Shown here piece by piece: positions 52,760 to 63,485 of a DNA stretch of 64,000 nucleotides. The stretch is from Chondrus crispus. Its lineage: Eukaryota > Rhodophyta > Florideophyceae > Gigartinales > Gigartinaceae. Numbering within the stretch: the first letter of the stretch is position 1; every line of letters starts with the position of its first letter. The position numbers and the translations under genes were made by a program. The stretch spans positions 616,158 to 680,157 of the forward strand of contig NW_005179158.1 of NCBI RefSeq assembly GCF_000350225.1. The letters are read 5' to 3'. The notes beneath the pieces are model-generated. The model worked only from the letters and a program-made list of their open reading frames with translations, was not told the DNA's origin and ran no database searches.

Positions 52760-53513
52760 TGTAGCATAAACACCCCAACGACAGGGGTGTATGCTCAGTC
52801 CGCGTAAGAGGCCCTGTAGAACGCGAGAAGAACAGAAAGGACCAGTAAGCAACGCGTGAGGAAGGACACGGGCCGGTAGCGGTGGTAGAGCGGGTCGGGT
52901 CGCGAACGCGTTAGTGTACGCGGTAGAGCGGATCGACGCCTCGACGCCCCGGCGCGGCACTGGGTGACGCTCCAGTGCCGACGGGCGGAGGCGGATCCTA
53001 GCTCACACGCGCACGTACGCGTCCGCTACCCGTGTCCTTCTACTCTAAAACGCGAACAGAGAGAGCGTGCGCGAGTTAGAGTAAGCGTTCCGGGTTAGCC
53101 GACGGTGAGGGTCTCGCCAAGCCGATGCTTGCCTTCCCTCCGCCGCCGTCGGTTCCCGTGGTTTAATATACAATTACGCGTCTGTCGCGTCTATCATACA
53201 GGGCTACAGTACAGTCCGTACTGCACTGTAGCGCGTTACAGTGCTGAGCTACCGTACTCAGCTACTGTAGCGCTTTCCATACACGTGTGCGCGCGCGCGC
53301 CGATGATACACGTGTGTGCGGGCGTCCCGACAGTCCTGACAGTACACGTGTGTGCGCGCGCCCTGACAGTCCTGACAGTACACGTGTGTGCGGGCGTCCC
53401 GACAGTCCTGACAGTACACGTGTGTGCGGGCGTCCTGACAGTCCTGACAGTACACGTGTGTGCGCGCGCGCGATCTAATTCTAAATCTAATTCTGATCTG
53501 CGCTCATGCTACA
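52760..53513 (+). mobile_element. Solo LTR, 754 bp, with perfect 5-bp target duplication (copy B)
   Basis: It begins TGTAGCATAAACACCCC and ends ATGCTACA, so the ends form an 8-bp inverted repeat TGTAGCAT/ATGCTACA. GTCAG flanks it on both sides (52755-52759 and 53514-53518). It shares blocks with copies at 32856 and 58289: GATCGACGCCTCGACGCC, GGGCGGAGGCGGATCC, GTTTAATATACAA and CTAATTCTAAATCTAATT. It contains a 36-bp minisatellite. No internal coding region is present, hence solo. Confidence 0.9.
53307..53471 (+). repeat. 36-bp minisatellite in solo LTR B
   Basis: About four and a half units of exactly 36 bp start at 53307, 53343, 53379, 53415 and 53451. Each contains ACACGTGT (a CACGTG E-box/G-box) and CCTGACAGT. 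Confidence 0.9.
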
Positions 53514-54145
53514 GTCAGCTCATCATTAATTTCGCTGAAATCGTCATCGGAGGTGAGCGGCGCCAATTCATCATCGGTTTCATCCTCCTCGAGAGCGCTT
53601 GTCACGGAGGCTGCAAAAGGGGTCTGTTTCAACATTCTGTCCAGCGGTTGTGTTCGACAGAATGGCGACGACGTACTCCTCATAATCTGAAAGCGAAGAG
53701 GATTCATCGGATTTTCCGGTGTCGTTTAGTTCTCCTTCGACACCGGACGTGAATTCTTCACTGTCAGTACCTGTGTCAACGACATGGGTACTGGATCGGT
53801 CATATTCCAAGCCAAGGTGTACGGTTCTGTCCTGGAACGAAAGCTTCACCATTTGCCTGCGAAGATCAAGCCAAACAGCCAAGGTTTCCAATGTCGGGCA
53901 CCCAATGATGAGGTCGAGAGGCGTATTAAGGACAACAAGAAAGTTGATTGGGACTATCAGGTTGGTAAACGAGAAAGGAACTTTGGAGACAGTCTCGATA
54001 CATCGTGACGTATCACGGTTGGAGACAGTGATTTGTCAGGATGTGGGAGACGGGGTCAGGGAGAGTTCGTCTGAGAGCCGACAAGACATCAAGTTTGGAG
54101 TTGCTCCGGAATCTAGAAGTGGTTGCGCCTCTTTGGAGTAGATCT
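53514..54145 (-). pseudogene. Gypsy aspartic protease region
   Basis: The minus-strand reading has PLLDSGATPNLMSCRLSDEL (the D-S/T-G active site at about 54105), then an in-frame TGA at about 54040. Past the stop it continues with PLDLIIGCPTLE, the family's ILG-like flap and C-terminal strand. The acidic tail (about 53504-53707) runs to the solo LTR insertion. Confidence 0.7.
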
Positions 54146-54164
54146 TGACAGGATCCAACTTAAG

Positions 54165-55540
54165 TCAACGGGGGAAACTGGTGTCCCCTACGGTGGCAAT
54201 CTTTGTCTTCCTTGTGCCCGAACGGAATAACTTCTGCATTTCCTTCTTCGCATCATCAGCGTCACCTCGGACCAGCTGGCCGAACGTGATACCAGAGGGG
54301 GCTCTGGCGAGTTCAGTGAGAAGACTGTACCTCCCTACATGGCTGCTGAGCCTAGCCACTTTGTTTGACTTCGGAGCAGTCTTCCTCTTCTTCGTCCTGC
54401 GGTTCTTCGGCGGGACCCCAGTAAAAAATCCTAGGGTTAAATGGCGATGCGGGGGCATGTGTTCCATCCGGCCGACCATCGAAGGAGTCGGTTGCGGGGC
54501 AGCAGCTGACTGATGCTGCTTCGGCAGTGGTTCTCCCTGAGCATTTCGCATTAAGGCAGCCACAACTTTCGGTTTGGATGATGCAACGCCTTCTGGAACA
54601 ACCAGAGAATGTTCATCAGCAAACTTCAGTTTCTTGATTTCCACTCCTCCCTGATTCCTCTTCGAGTCATCTTCCCTTGAAGCTTTAGCCTTCGCCCAAC
54701 AGGCGGGTTCAGCGTGTCCAACCTTACCGCAATAAGTGCATCGAGTTCCCCGAAGGAGGTTATCTGGGCACTTATTGGCGCCAAGACCCTGCATTCCACA
54801 GTATGAACAGGGGCGTTCGTCAATCGGGGGCTTATTGAACCCTCTCTGAGACTTCTTCACTAGAAGAGAGAGTTCAGCAAGTTGGGAGGTCAGAGTTTCC
54901 AATTTATCTTCGTAACCACTCTTGAAAGTGACTCCAGTTTCTTGGGGACTTGAAAGTGACGCCGATGGTGATGAATGCTTGAACGGAGAATAACCAGCAG
55001 GGATGAATTTTTTCCTGTTACGGTCGAACATCTTGATAACGTCAACCAATTCGGTGTACGTGGTTGGGCTGCGGAACATGACGAACTGAATCAGCGCTGG
55101 ATGACCTTGAATGGATTTGCGGAGAAGTCCCAGCTTACCAGAATCGTTAAATTCGGCTGCAGAGTACAAACTATCCGCCTTCTTCACGAACGAACTAACA
55201 TCATCATCTTGAAGCCTGATGTCGATGACGGAACGGATTGTCACCTCAGGATCTTCCTGCGCTTGAAACTTGTCGAAGAAGGCTTCTTGACTGCAGAGTA
55301 GTTCATGGCCTCCGCTGTGAGGGTTTCATCAGCGGCGAAAAGGCTGTAGTAGAATTCAAATGCCGGGCCATCGAGGAACGGAAGCAGTCCCTCTGCCTTC
55401 TCTTGGTCGTCCTTCTCTTTCATCAAAAAGTTGTCGAAATAGAAGAAGAACTTCTTGATGTCGAAGGAATCATCAGAAGTCCCTGAGAACGAGACAGAGA
55501 CCGGCCCACGGCGGGCGGGGTCCCTCGACAGAAGTACCAT
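54165..55540 (-). pseudogene. Gypsy Gag with two zinc knuckles
   Basis: It starts at the ATG at 55540 (MVLLSRDPARRG). Capsid-like sequence (DIKKFFFYFDNFLMKEKD, LLPFLDGPAFEFYYSLF) shifts frame at about 55290 into 55244-54165. That frame carries CSYCGMQGLGANKC and CTYCGKVGHAEPAC, the second a good C-x2-C-x4-H-x4-C knuckle. A basic tail (PPKNRRTKKRKTAPKSNK) follows. One frameshift. Confidence 0.8.
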
Positions 55541-55741
55541 CTGAAACGAGTTTTTGTGTTTGTGCAGCCCCGGGATGGGCGGTCTTGAGTTTGGTTTATT
55601 GTCTTATGTGAGAGAGAGTGTGTGTGTGTATGTTGGGTGAGTGCCAGTGCGGCTTTTATAGAGCCGCTCCGGCATCAAACCCCTGACTCAGTTAGCCGTG
55701 TAACCCTAGTGTAACAAACAAACAGTATCCGTGGCCAATAG
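55541..55741 (-). promoter_or_regulatory. Gypsy 5' leader with TATA box
   Basis: On the minus strand TATAAAAG (55653-55660) lies about 115 bp upstream of the Gag ATG, followed by an A/C-rich leader. This fits an LTR promoter and untranslated region. LTR boundaries and a primer-binding site were not found. The sequence to the right at 55742 is a Copia fragment. Confidence 0.5.
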
Positions 55742-56290
55742 GTGGCAGTCGAAAAGACACAAAAATACCTAAAAAATCATATGATAAAATACTCACAGCA
55801 ATGCATGCGGCAAGTAGCCAAGGCCAATGGGCGGTTGTTACGGTCAAACCCTAAAGTCCTGAAATCGAATCATTTCCAATTCGGTAGTGTACTGTACCTC
55901 ACAAAATCCATATCAGCCATAGTCACGCTCATCAATGGCTCTCCCGTCCAATGGCTTGCACGCCAGCAACCAATTGTTGCGAAGAGCACCAATGAAGCCG
56001 AGTATATAGCCGCGGCAGAAACAGCCACACTGACACTCTGGCTCACCAAAATGCCCCAAGAAACTACCCTCAACACCACCCAGCCCACACTGCCATAGAC
56101 AGTAAAGCGGCAGCACGGATGGCCAAAAACTCAGGAGCCACACGACGCCGCAAATGCATATATGTAAGATATCATTTCCTCCATGAAAAGTGCAAACAGG
56201 CCAGCTGAAGGTAGCACGCATTCCCACGGAAGAGCAGAAAGCGGATATTTTCACCAAACCGCTCAAAACGATGCTGTACACAAAACACAA
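55742..56290 (+). pseudogene. Ty1/Copia pol C-terminus (RNase H) fragment
   Basis: The frame 55742-56098 ends the Copia RNase H with LINGSPVQWLARQQPIVAKS, TNEAEYIAAAETATLTLWL. After a stop, the frame 56190-56402 continues with IPTEEQKADIFTKPL, the hallmark C-terminal motif of Copia pol. The 5' part of the element is absent. Confidence 0.85.
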
Positions 56291-57109
56291 AAACAGCATC
56301 CGCATACAACCACCCCCCACCACGAAAAGCAGACCTCGCGTCGAGGAATTGTGGTTCCACCTAGAACACAGAAGGACGCTCGGCCTGCCTGAGCCTCTGT
56401 AGTTCCACCCAGATAAGGCAGCACCAGCAATAGGGAACTGCCAATAGTGCGGCTTGTAGTCATTATCAAATAAAGCCGCCGTCGCCTCCGTCCCCACAGT
56501 GGTCGGAGGCATCGGACTCTTTCTTGCACCACAGTGATGAACCAGAGAGGGGTGCCCCACCTTGCTGGCATCATGTAGCCAATCAGATGACGGGGGCCCC
56601 ACCACGTCGATTGCAGATCACCCCAAAAATTAAAAACGTTTCCCGCGAAATTCTGCAAAATTTCCGGCACACTACAGTATCCAACAGTTGCAAGCACCAT
56701 TGCATTTTGAGGTAGTTTCCCACTTAATTTTGGGGTGCGTCGAGGAAATTACGGCGGGGTTGCGCTGCGAGCCAGTGTTCATTGGACTTACTGCGGGGCT
56801 GCGGTGGCACCCGTTCGTCCAGCACCCTCCTCCTCATCCGCGCGCGTAACTGCGCGCACTCCTTCGCATTTACGAGCCCGTTGAGCCCGTTCTCTCCGTG
56901 TGGGGTCCTTCTGCGTGCTCTGACTGTGACCACTTCTTCGTCAGGGCTTGCAATCGTGACCTGCGAGGACTCAAGGTTGATATACTTTTGACAGGCTCTG
57001 GTGGATGGGGGGTTTGGTTGACAGACGCGTTTGAAGTCTACCGCTACAGTACCGCATTACTTCAATATCACCGACTTTATTGGAGCCTCTGGGAAACGTA
57101 GAAACGATC
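56291..57109. other. Copia 3' remnant and unassigned sequence
   Basis: AC-rich sequence just after the Copia pol end could be its polypurine tract and 3' LTR. A possible small inverted-repeat element is listed at 56619-56737. The remaining sequence to 57109 is unassigned. Confidence 0.35.
56619..56737. mobile_element. Possible 119-bp MITE
   Basis: Left end CACCCCAAAAATTAA and right end TTAATTTTGGGGTG are imperfect inverted repeats of about 14 bp around noncoding sequence. No clear target duplication was found. Confidence 0.35.
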
Positions 57110-57171
57110 GCGCAAATTCGGGGTACAGTATGCCAGGCGATCGCTTGGCATACTGTACCCCGCATTTGCGC
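57110..57171. repeat. 62-base near-perfect palindrome
   Basis: Arms 57110-57135 and 57146-57171 match with one mismatch (GCGCAAAT[T/G]CGGGGTAC, then AGTATGCCA). The 10-base centre itself contains the palindrome GCGATCGC, so the stem is almost continuous. Confidence 0.9.
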
Positions 57172-57172
57172 T

Positions 57173-57190
57173 AATCACTTCGAAGTGATT
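57173..57190. repeat. 18-base perfect palindrome
   Basis: AATCACTTCGAAGTGATT, directly right of the 62-base palindrome. Confidence 0.9.
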
Positions 57191-58288
57191 TGGGTGCATC
57201 CCACCCCTTCCCTTGTCGACAGCTACACTTTCTTGTGCCGACAACCAGACGAAGAGGTACACGAGAAACGGTATACAGACCGTGGAGAACACACCAGCTG
57301 CGACATCCGCACAATGCGTGCCCGCATGACGCCATGTTTGGCTTTGCTGGGTGTGCACATGGGAGTTGAAGGCAGCAGGCGCAGACAGGTTTTTCTTCTC
57401 GCCGTGTGCCATACGAGCCCTACTCCGTGCTTGCCGAAATGCCGAAGATCAGCACGATACTGTGACTAAGCTCAAACGTTCTTTGACGAAGACAAGGAAC
57501 TCGTTCGCATTGGCGCAGCATTTCATATGGTGAAAAAGAGGTTTCAACTGGGGCTGTCAACACTACGAGAGTTCTTGTCCCTCTTCAGCCCTCCATACTG
57601 GTTTACAAGATTTACAATCCGGGATCCGGGCGCCAAAAGGCTTTTTGGCCGCCGAAAAATGCCGCTCTCGATCTTTATGACAAAAACAGGATTCAGGCTA
57701 TCTGGTCGATCGGCAACATCGCCGATACTCTTGAAGCGCAATCTGAAGACATCCTCGTGGACCTTTCGCCGTCCCAGGCCAATAATTTTCGCCGGGTGGT
57801 GGCTAATCTCGAGAGCCGTGTGCTTACGAGAACGCTAAAATGTGGACCAACGGCCTTCGGTGTCGGGTCGAAGGTTCACATGAGTGGCTCCAGATCTCTG
57901 CAGACCTACATAACTCGATTAGGCTCCTGCTCGTTTTATGACGCAACCTCTACTATGCGGAATGACTTTGAGCAAGCGCGTCTACAGCATCCGGCCGGGC
58001 CCTTTAAGGACGTGGGGCCCAACTCCTCGACCGCGCTTCGAGCAGATAATTTAGACCGCGCCGTTTCCCAGGGACTGAACACGTACGGGCGAGATACTTC
58101 CAGCATGCTTTTGACGTACTTCGAGGCGCACGTGCGAACGTTTCCAGATATGAAAAGCAGTCGCTACGAGAGGGATTTGCGACATCGAGGGGTACGTGGG
58201 CTCTTCAAAGATTGCAAGGAGTTCGTCGATCACTAAGTTCCCGACGCAGGTCACCCCCATCTCGTCGCCTTTTGTGAAACTACACTCG

Positions 58289-58949
58289 TGTCACATAAAC
58301 ACCCCCACCCGACGGAGGGGTGTTCGCGGCGTTGGATCGAGGACCCCGGGTCGGCAGTACCGAGGGTCTTGCACCAATCAACGCCACCTGGCACGGGCCG
58401 GTAGCGGGCGGTAGAGCGGTGTCGGCGGGGTGACACACGCGTAGGCGAGCGGATCGACGCCTCGAAGCCCCGGAGCAGTACCGGTTGACGATCCGGTACT
58501 GATGGGCGGAGGTGGATCCGAGCTTGCCGGCGTGGACGCAAGCGTCCACTACCCGCGCGGTGGATTCTAACGCTCGCAGTTATGGCGACGCGAACGGTTA
58601 GAATAAGCTGACGGGGAGACCGTCGGTAGAGAGGTCCTTACCTTCCTCCCCTCTGCCGGCGGTCGCTCCCTATATTTAATGTACAAGTTAATCTAGAGAC
58701 TACAGTACAGTAGGGACCGTACTGTAGTTAGTTACTGTAGGCAGTGCGGGCCGGCCCGCACTGTAACGATGTCGGCCATCGGGGCTGACAGCACACGTGT
58801 ATTACACGTGTGGGTGCGAGCCCGTTGTACAACGTGCCCGCGCGCATACCTCACGTGAGGTATGCGCGCGGGCACGCTGTAAGTTCCGTACCTTACAGCA
58901 TTAGATCTAATTCTAAATCTAATATAAAGACGTAGGTAGTTGTGCTACA
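58289..58949 (+). mobile_element. Solo LTR, 661 bp, with perfect 5-bp target duplication (copy C)
   Basis: It begins TGTCACATAAACACCCCC, ends TTGTGCTACA, and is flanked by ACTCG on both sides (58284-58288 and 58950-58954). It shares with copy B GGATCGACGCCTCGA, the GGCGGAGG-GGATCC block, TAGAATAAGC, a TATTTAAT block and CTAATTCTAAATCTAAT. It contains several perfect palindromes, including 58742-58763 and 58833-58876. It interrupts the orphan gene. Confidence 0.9.
58833..58876. repeat. 44-base perfect palindrome in solo LTR C
   Basis: A stem of 22 pairs with no spacer is centred on TCACGTGA and contains CGCGCGCATACC on the left arm. A second perfect palindrome, CAGTGCGGGCC/GGCCCGCACTG, lies at 58742-58763. 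Confidence 0.92.
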
Positions 58950-61900
58950 ACTCGGTCACATCTGGGAACATCGAAGCTCGCTTACTGCAGATGTGAGTAC
59001 TCCTGAGTGCCCGCAGCGCTCCTATTGAGATCTCATGATAAGGAGTCTAGAGGCCAAGCCCGCTTCTGACAGTCCAGCTATTGTGGCGAGACTTTGCGAC
59101 TACAACGAGACAAGTGCAAGGGAGGTCATACGGGAAGCGAGTGATCTAGCTACTCAATCCCCTTCGAAGTTCATCACCGCGAGCGGCGATTATGCGGTCT
59201 TCACAATCTTTTGGGACGAGTTTGTAGATCGAATCGGGCGTGGCGATAGTTCAGTGTGGTTTCCCCTCCCAGGCGGCGCGGGTTTTCACATTCCGAAAGT
59301 GGGCGCCATTCCCACTCTCAAGAAGATCATGGAAGATGCTATATTTAAAGACCTCATTGCCGACGGTCGAGCTGGGCTATCGAAGTGGTACTGCAACAAT
59401 TGGAGAGATGTGAGGAGCCTGCTGAAGAATCGACGAGTTCTTGACACATCAAAGTGGCCATCGTGATTGCTGCGGTCACGAGTCTCAAGGCTGAGGATCC
59501 AGTGCTGCAACGTGAGATGAGGGGAGCTGATAAAGAGACTGAGAAGGTGCAGAGAATTCTGATTGACGCTGGCTCTAAGATACGAGTGACCGAGGAAGTT
59601 ATTCCGCGGTCCTTTGCGAGTGGGCGAGCCATTCGAAAAAGCATGCTGAAATTGTCCAAGGAGCACGTCAATGCTCGTGTGTATTTCCAGATTTCCTTTT
59701 GGAGCTGATAGTAACGTGCTCTGGCATTCAACTGCTGTCTCGAGCTGGCGAGAAATCAGTTGCGAATATGTGTTTCTTCAATGTCGCTCCTGAAATTATG
59801 TGTACTACGATAACCTGTTACCAAAAGGCGATTGCTATGTATATGTATATGCTGACCGTCTCGCCGGATGCTGTTAAGGCAGATTTTTTCGAAGGGCCAC
59901 CGGACGACCCTGGAGCTTTATGCATTAATGGCCGCGGCCTGAACAAGTATGAGAATATATCTCATGATGAGCAACTAGAGCTCGGAGTGGGTATTATCAC
60001 GGCATTACCCATAACTATAGATGAGCCTCTACTCAAGGTTCCAAATTGGATCGGGGACATCCAGTTATCAAGCACAAAACTAGAAGCTGAGCTCCGGCTC
60101 GGGCCCGGCTCCGGAGCTCCAGCATACGACAGAGAACGTCGATGTAGAAGAATCGCAGCCGCAGTGCTCAATAGAATCGAGGAGACTGGGCAGTTCTCTA
60201 GAGAGAATCTTAAGAAACCATACATCTGCAACTTGCTGTGCAAAGATCCCGTCTATGTCAAGAGCGAGTTGCACATACAGGAGTTTTTGAATGTGCGTCA
60301 GATTGGAATAGATAGACTTGACGTGATCGTTTCTTGAAACGTTCCAGGTCTACAAGGAGGAACGTGGTCTGCGGAAGACCTAGCAACAATGAAACTTGAA
60401 AAGGCGCCTGCGAAATTTCGCACGCGTCACGTTAACGTGACTCGTGGGTGCGTAGGAGTATGGTCATGCCCGACGCAGAATGCTCAGAGGAGGCATTGAA
60501 GGGAAGTATTTAAGTCACGGAGGGGCCACCGAAATAGTACGATTGCATTGCTCCATTGAATGGACATGTTAGAGAGTTCGCGTGCGGTTGTTGGCAATAC
60601 TTCCCATCGCGTTCTGCGACGACAACCCCTATTCTCCAGATTTCATAAACCCGGCGAAAGCGGTCTACTAGGAGTTGAATGGTATAGCTCACTTGGCAAG
60701 CGGGCTCAACCTGGCTCATCGCAGCTCTTGCGGTGCTCTTTCTTCGGACGGCACCAGGCTCGGGAAGCGGAGCAGGGTGAAGAGCGACTTCTCTAGAATC
60801 TTGGAAACAGCTCTTGCAGCCAGAGAGACTCGCATGACGTCAGGGGAATCTGAAACGAGATCTTTTGTCGACGTCGGTAATCACCCTGCCGGGTACAAAG
60901 TCGCGCAGCTTTATATCGAAAACGTGGCTCACTCGGGCATCCGCTCAAGCCCTCGGGCTTCTACTGTGCAGGAGATTGTATTCCAACAGATGCTTGGAGT
61001 ACTATCTTTCCTCTTGACTGGTGCTCGAAGCAGAGAGTTAAGATATCTCTTTTTGAATTCTGACGTGGCTGAATGGACAGTGACTCAGAAAGCTTGCACG
61101 AAATTCACCTGTGATGAGCGGGCTGCTGCGACGCCATCAAATTTTGAACAAAACACGGAAGGCCTCGGCTTTGTCGAGCGAGTCAAGAGCACTTTTCGAT
61201 TCAAGCGCCACGAAAAGGCAGTGCACACGTCTGCATACTTGTTTCTGGGGGCTAATGCAGCCATGAAGCTTAATCGTGAATACCAACACGCGACTGGCGA
61301 AAGCCGGGAAATCAATGTAGTTTTGGAGGCGCCACATATGCTGTGCATGAAGCCGCGTTTGGCGCACCTCTGCACGAAATGGAGATTAGAAAGCTACCGC
61401 CCGGGTGCCACGCTCGCGTTATGATCTACAATTCCGATCTTCGAAAGCCTGATGTCGTACTGGGAGAGTTTTCTAGCGTTGTGATGTTTTTTTGTGCGCT
61501 CTACAGCGTTTTCCGTGAGCGAGGTCAAAGGGATCTAAATGCATAGACGAGAACACTCGGAGATAGACGAATCGAAGACGCGCTTCGTGCATTCCTTACT
61601 CTTTATTTCTGATGAAAAGCTCGAGCAGCAGCGGCAAGAGAAAAAGAAGGTGTTTATTGTGTCTAAAGATACAGATTGCCCTGTAATTACTCTGGCATCC
61701 TCAGAGAACTCGCGCGGCCTTGGGGTTGTTCATCGCATCGCATATGGAACACATTTTTTGACATAAATTCGCTTTTCCGGTTGCTTGACCGCGCGGGCAT
61801 ACATTGCAACGGCATTGCAGCATGTTTTGCGGAAGCTGGAAATGACTCCGTTCCCTTTCCATCTGGTGCAGGGCATGGTAGTTTTATCAAGGCTTTGCTG

Positions 61901-62439
61901 CGACCTCGAGACAACTACTGCAGCCCTCTAGACGGTCTTATTGATGGTCCCGGAAGTCTAAGTGCATGCTTTTGGAGGTGGCATGGTGGTGACGATTCTT
62001 CAAATATCGAGTGTCAGCTCAAGACATTGAGAACGGAATTGTGATTCTAACTATTTTCGCATATGTGGGGCGGTACAAGTCTTCTGCTACCGCAGCTTTT
62101 TACCCTTTGCCCTCCGCCTTCGCCTGTCAGAATGCAATGGAGGTGTGGGTGTTGAAAGTACGGACTTCCTTCTGGCATGCTGAACTTCGACCAGCGGCGC
62201 GGTGTCTGCCAGAGACGGAAGACCTCGTGCTGCAAGCCAGAAGCGCCTTGTTTGCACTGCTGTATTGGAGCATGGCGAAGAATGCGATTTGGTCTGGCAA
62301 AAGAATTGGATGTGAGACGGAGCGTTGGGGATATTGCACTGACAGCTCTGGAAAGTGCTGGCCTCTGTACGAGACGAAAGATAATGTATCTAAGCGCCTT
62401 ACGAAACGAAAGTGGCCGTTTACGACTTGCGGGTTGTAG

Positions 62440-62894
62440 TGCAATACGCACCTGAAAAAGGGGGTGAAAAGAAAGGAAAATATTTGGATATGAAAAGTAG
62501 TCCGGGTTGAGGAACACACGTGTGAATAATTGCACAGTTTTAATTTCTAATTATTTTATTTTATTTAGTTAATTAGTTAGCATTAATTTTGCTGACATCA
62601 GATTAGATTTAGGATCTAGCGCCGGGAGCTACTGTAGTGGCTCCGGCGGGGCGATATATACCTTGGCCCTCTGACCACCAAGTCAGTAAAGGTAACCCGA
62701 GTTGCCAGAGTTGAATGTCGCCTTTGTCGAAGTCCGTCTCTACCAAGACGCTCCCTTTTACCTAAGCCTACGGCATCCTTTGCGCTCGGGGGTTCCTTTC
62801 TCTTTTTCCTTTATTTCCCTATTCATCTCTACTTCTATTTCTATCTTTCCCTTAATTGTGTTGGTTCCATTGGAGTCGGTTGCAACCGATCCAG
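62440..62894. other. AT-rich spacer before the right-edge LTR element
   Basis: An A/T-rich block (62530-62610) with TTAATTAGTTAG-like sequence is followed by a small palindrome GGAGCTACTGTAGTGGCTCC. An AGATTAGATTTAG motif near 62606 is the complement of the LTR-family CTAAATCTAATCT motif. No coding frame recognised. Confidence 0.4.
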
Positions 62895-63481
62895 TGTAGG
62901 TGTTTTAGCCATCGGGCAACACGTCGTGTAGCGCTGCTACTGTTTCAAGTTCCGTCGGAAGGCTGTTACGACGACGCCTCCGTCGAAGGTCTTACTGTAT
63001 AAGACAGAGTTGGTACCACCTACCGCGATTGCGATCGCGCTGGTGAGGGTGTTTCTAGCCATCGGGCAACACGTCGGTAGTAGCGCTGCTGCACAATTAC
63101 GATCCCGTCGGGTAGTGCTGAGCAAGCCCCCGTCGAAGACCTTGAATTATACCCAAGGAGCTGAAGACGCTCGTCGAGCATTGGCCTTACAACCCAGCGA
63201 ACCGCGGTTACATCCTCGTAGACAAGCCCAACCCGCACTCGCCGAGCGCTCAAGTCTTCACAAGTCTCTACCACCATTTTCCTCCCGGGCCGGGCATCTT
63301 TCCTTATCCCCCCCCGTCGGATTTGAGCTACCGTGGGCTGCAAGCCCACACAAGGGGAAAGGGAGTCTCGAACGCTCCGTAGCGCGTGCCATCGGCAGTT
63401 GTTGTTGTTGCTGTTGTTGTTTTCTTCTTTTTGTTTGACCGTCGGACTGTGTTCGCGGCCTGCCAGGCACATTGCACTACA
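62895..63481 (+). mobile_element. 5' LTR of a retrotransposon running off the right edge
   Basis: It begins TGTAGGTGTTTTAGCC and ends GCACTACA, giving TGTAG/CTACA inverted ends. Four bases later comes a primer-binding site. Inside is a tandem duplication of about 150 bp (TAGCCATCGGGCAACACGTC at 62906 and again at 63056). The internal region begins at 63482. Confidence 0.75.
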
Positions 63482-63485
63482 AAAG

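Larger units (their letters stand above)
49550..55540 (-). mobile_element. Ty3/Gypsy retrotransposon, minus strand, truncated, carrying a solo LTR insertion
   Basis: Gag, protease, RT, RNase H and the start of integrase run from 55540 down to about 49550, the Ty3/Gypsy order. A 754-bp solo LTR (52760-53513) interrupts the protease-RT linker. The 5' promoter region with a TATA box lies just right of Gag. The 3' part of integrase and the 3' LTR are missing at the 49550 junction. Damage is light: a few frameshifts and stops. Confidence 0.85.
57541..62439 (+). pseudogene. Large decayed orphan gene with XPG/FEN1-like nuclease region, interrupted by a solo LTR
   Basis: Plus-strand frames follow each other from about 57.5 kb to 62.44 kb: 57757-58236, 59035-59466, 59699-60337, 60675-61424, 61539-61766, 61676-62044 and 62011-62439. 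They are broken by frameshifts and by a solo LTR at 58289-58949. The early part has SLQTYITRLGSCSFYDATS and a later ADNLD. The 3' part has KVFIVSKDTDCPVITLA, then FFDINSLFRLLDRAG and FPSGAGHGSFIKAL. It then runs LPETEDLVLQARSALFALLY and WGYCTDSSGKCWPLYE. From memory these resemble a family of long, multi-copy proteins in metazoan genomes with an XPG-I-like (S-x-D-T-D) core. An Arg motif in LLTGARSRELRYLFL recalls box I of tyrosine recombinases, but no box II was seen. Function is unknown; mobile origin is inferred from context. Confidence 0.45.

Noticed and set aside
52338-52850. Antisense and overlapping frames around the Gypsy linker and the Harbinger-like region
   Set aside because: They are shadows of the recognised RT, linker and transposase frames and have no independent motifs.
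53307-53471. CRISPR-like array
   Set aside because: The 36-bp units are directly tandem with no unique spacers, inside a eukaryotic LTR; it is a minisatellite.
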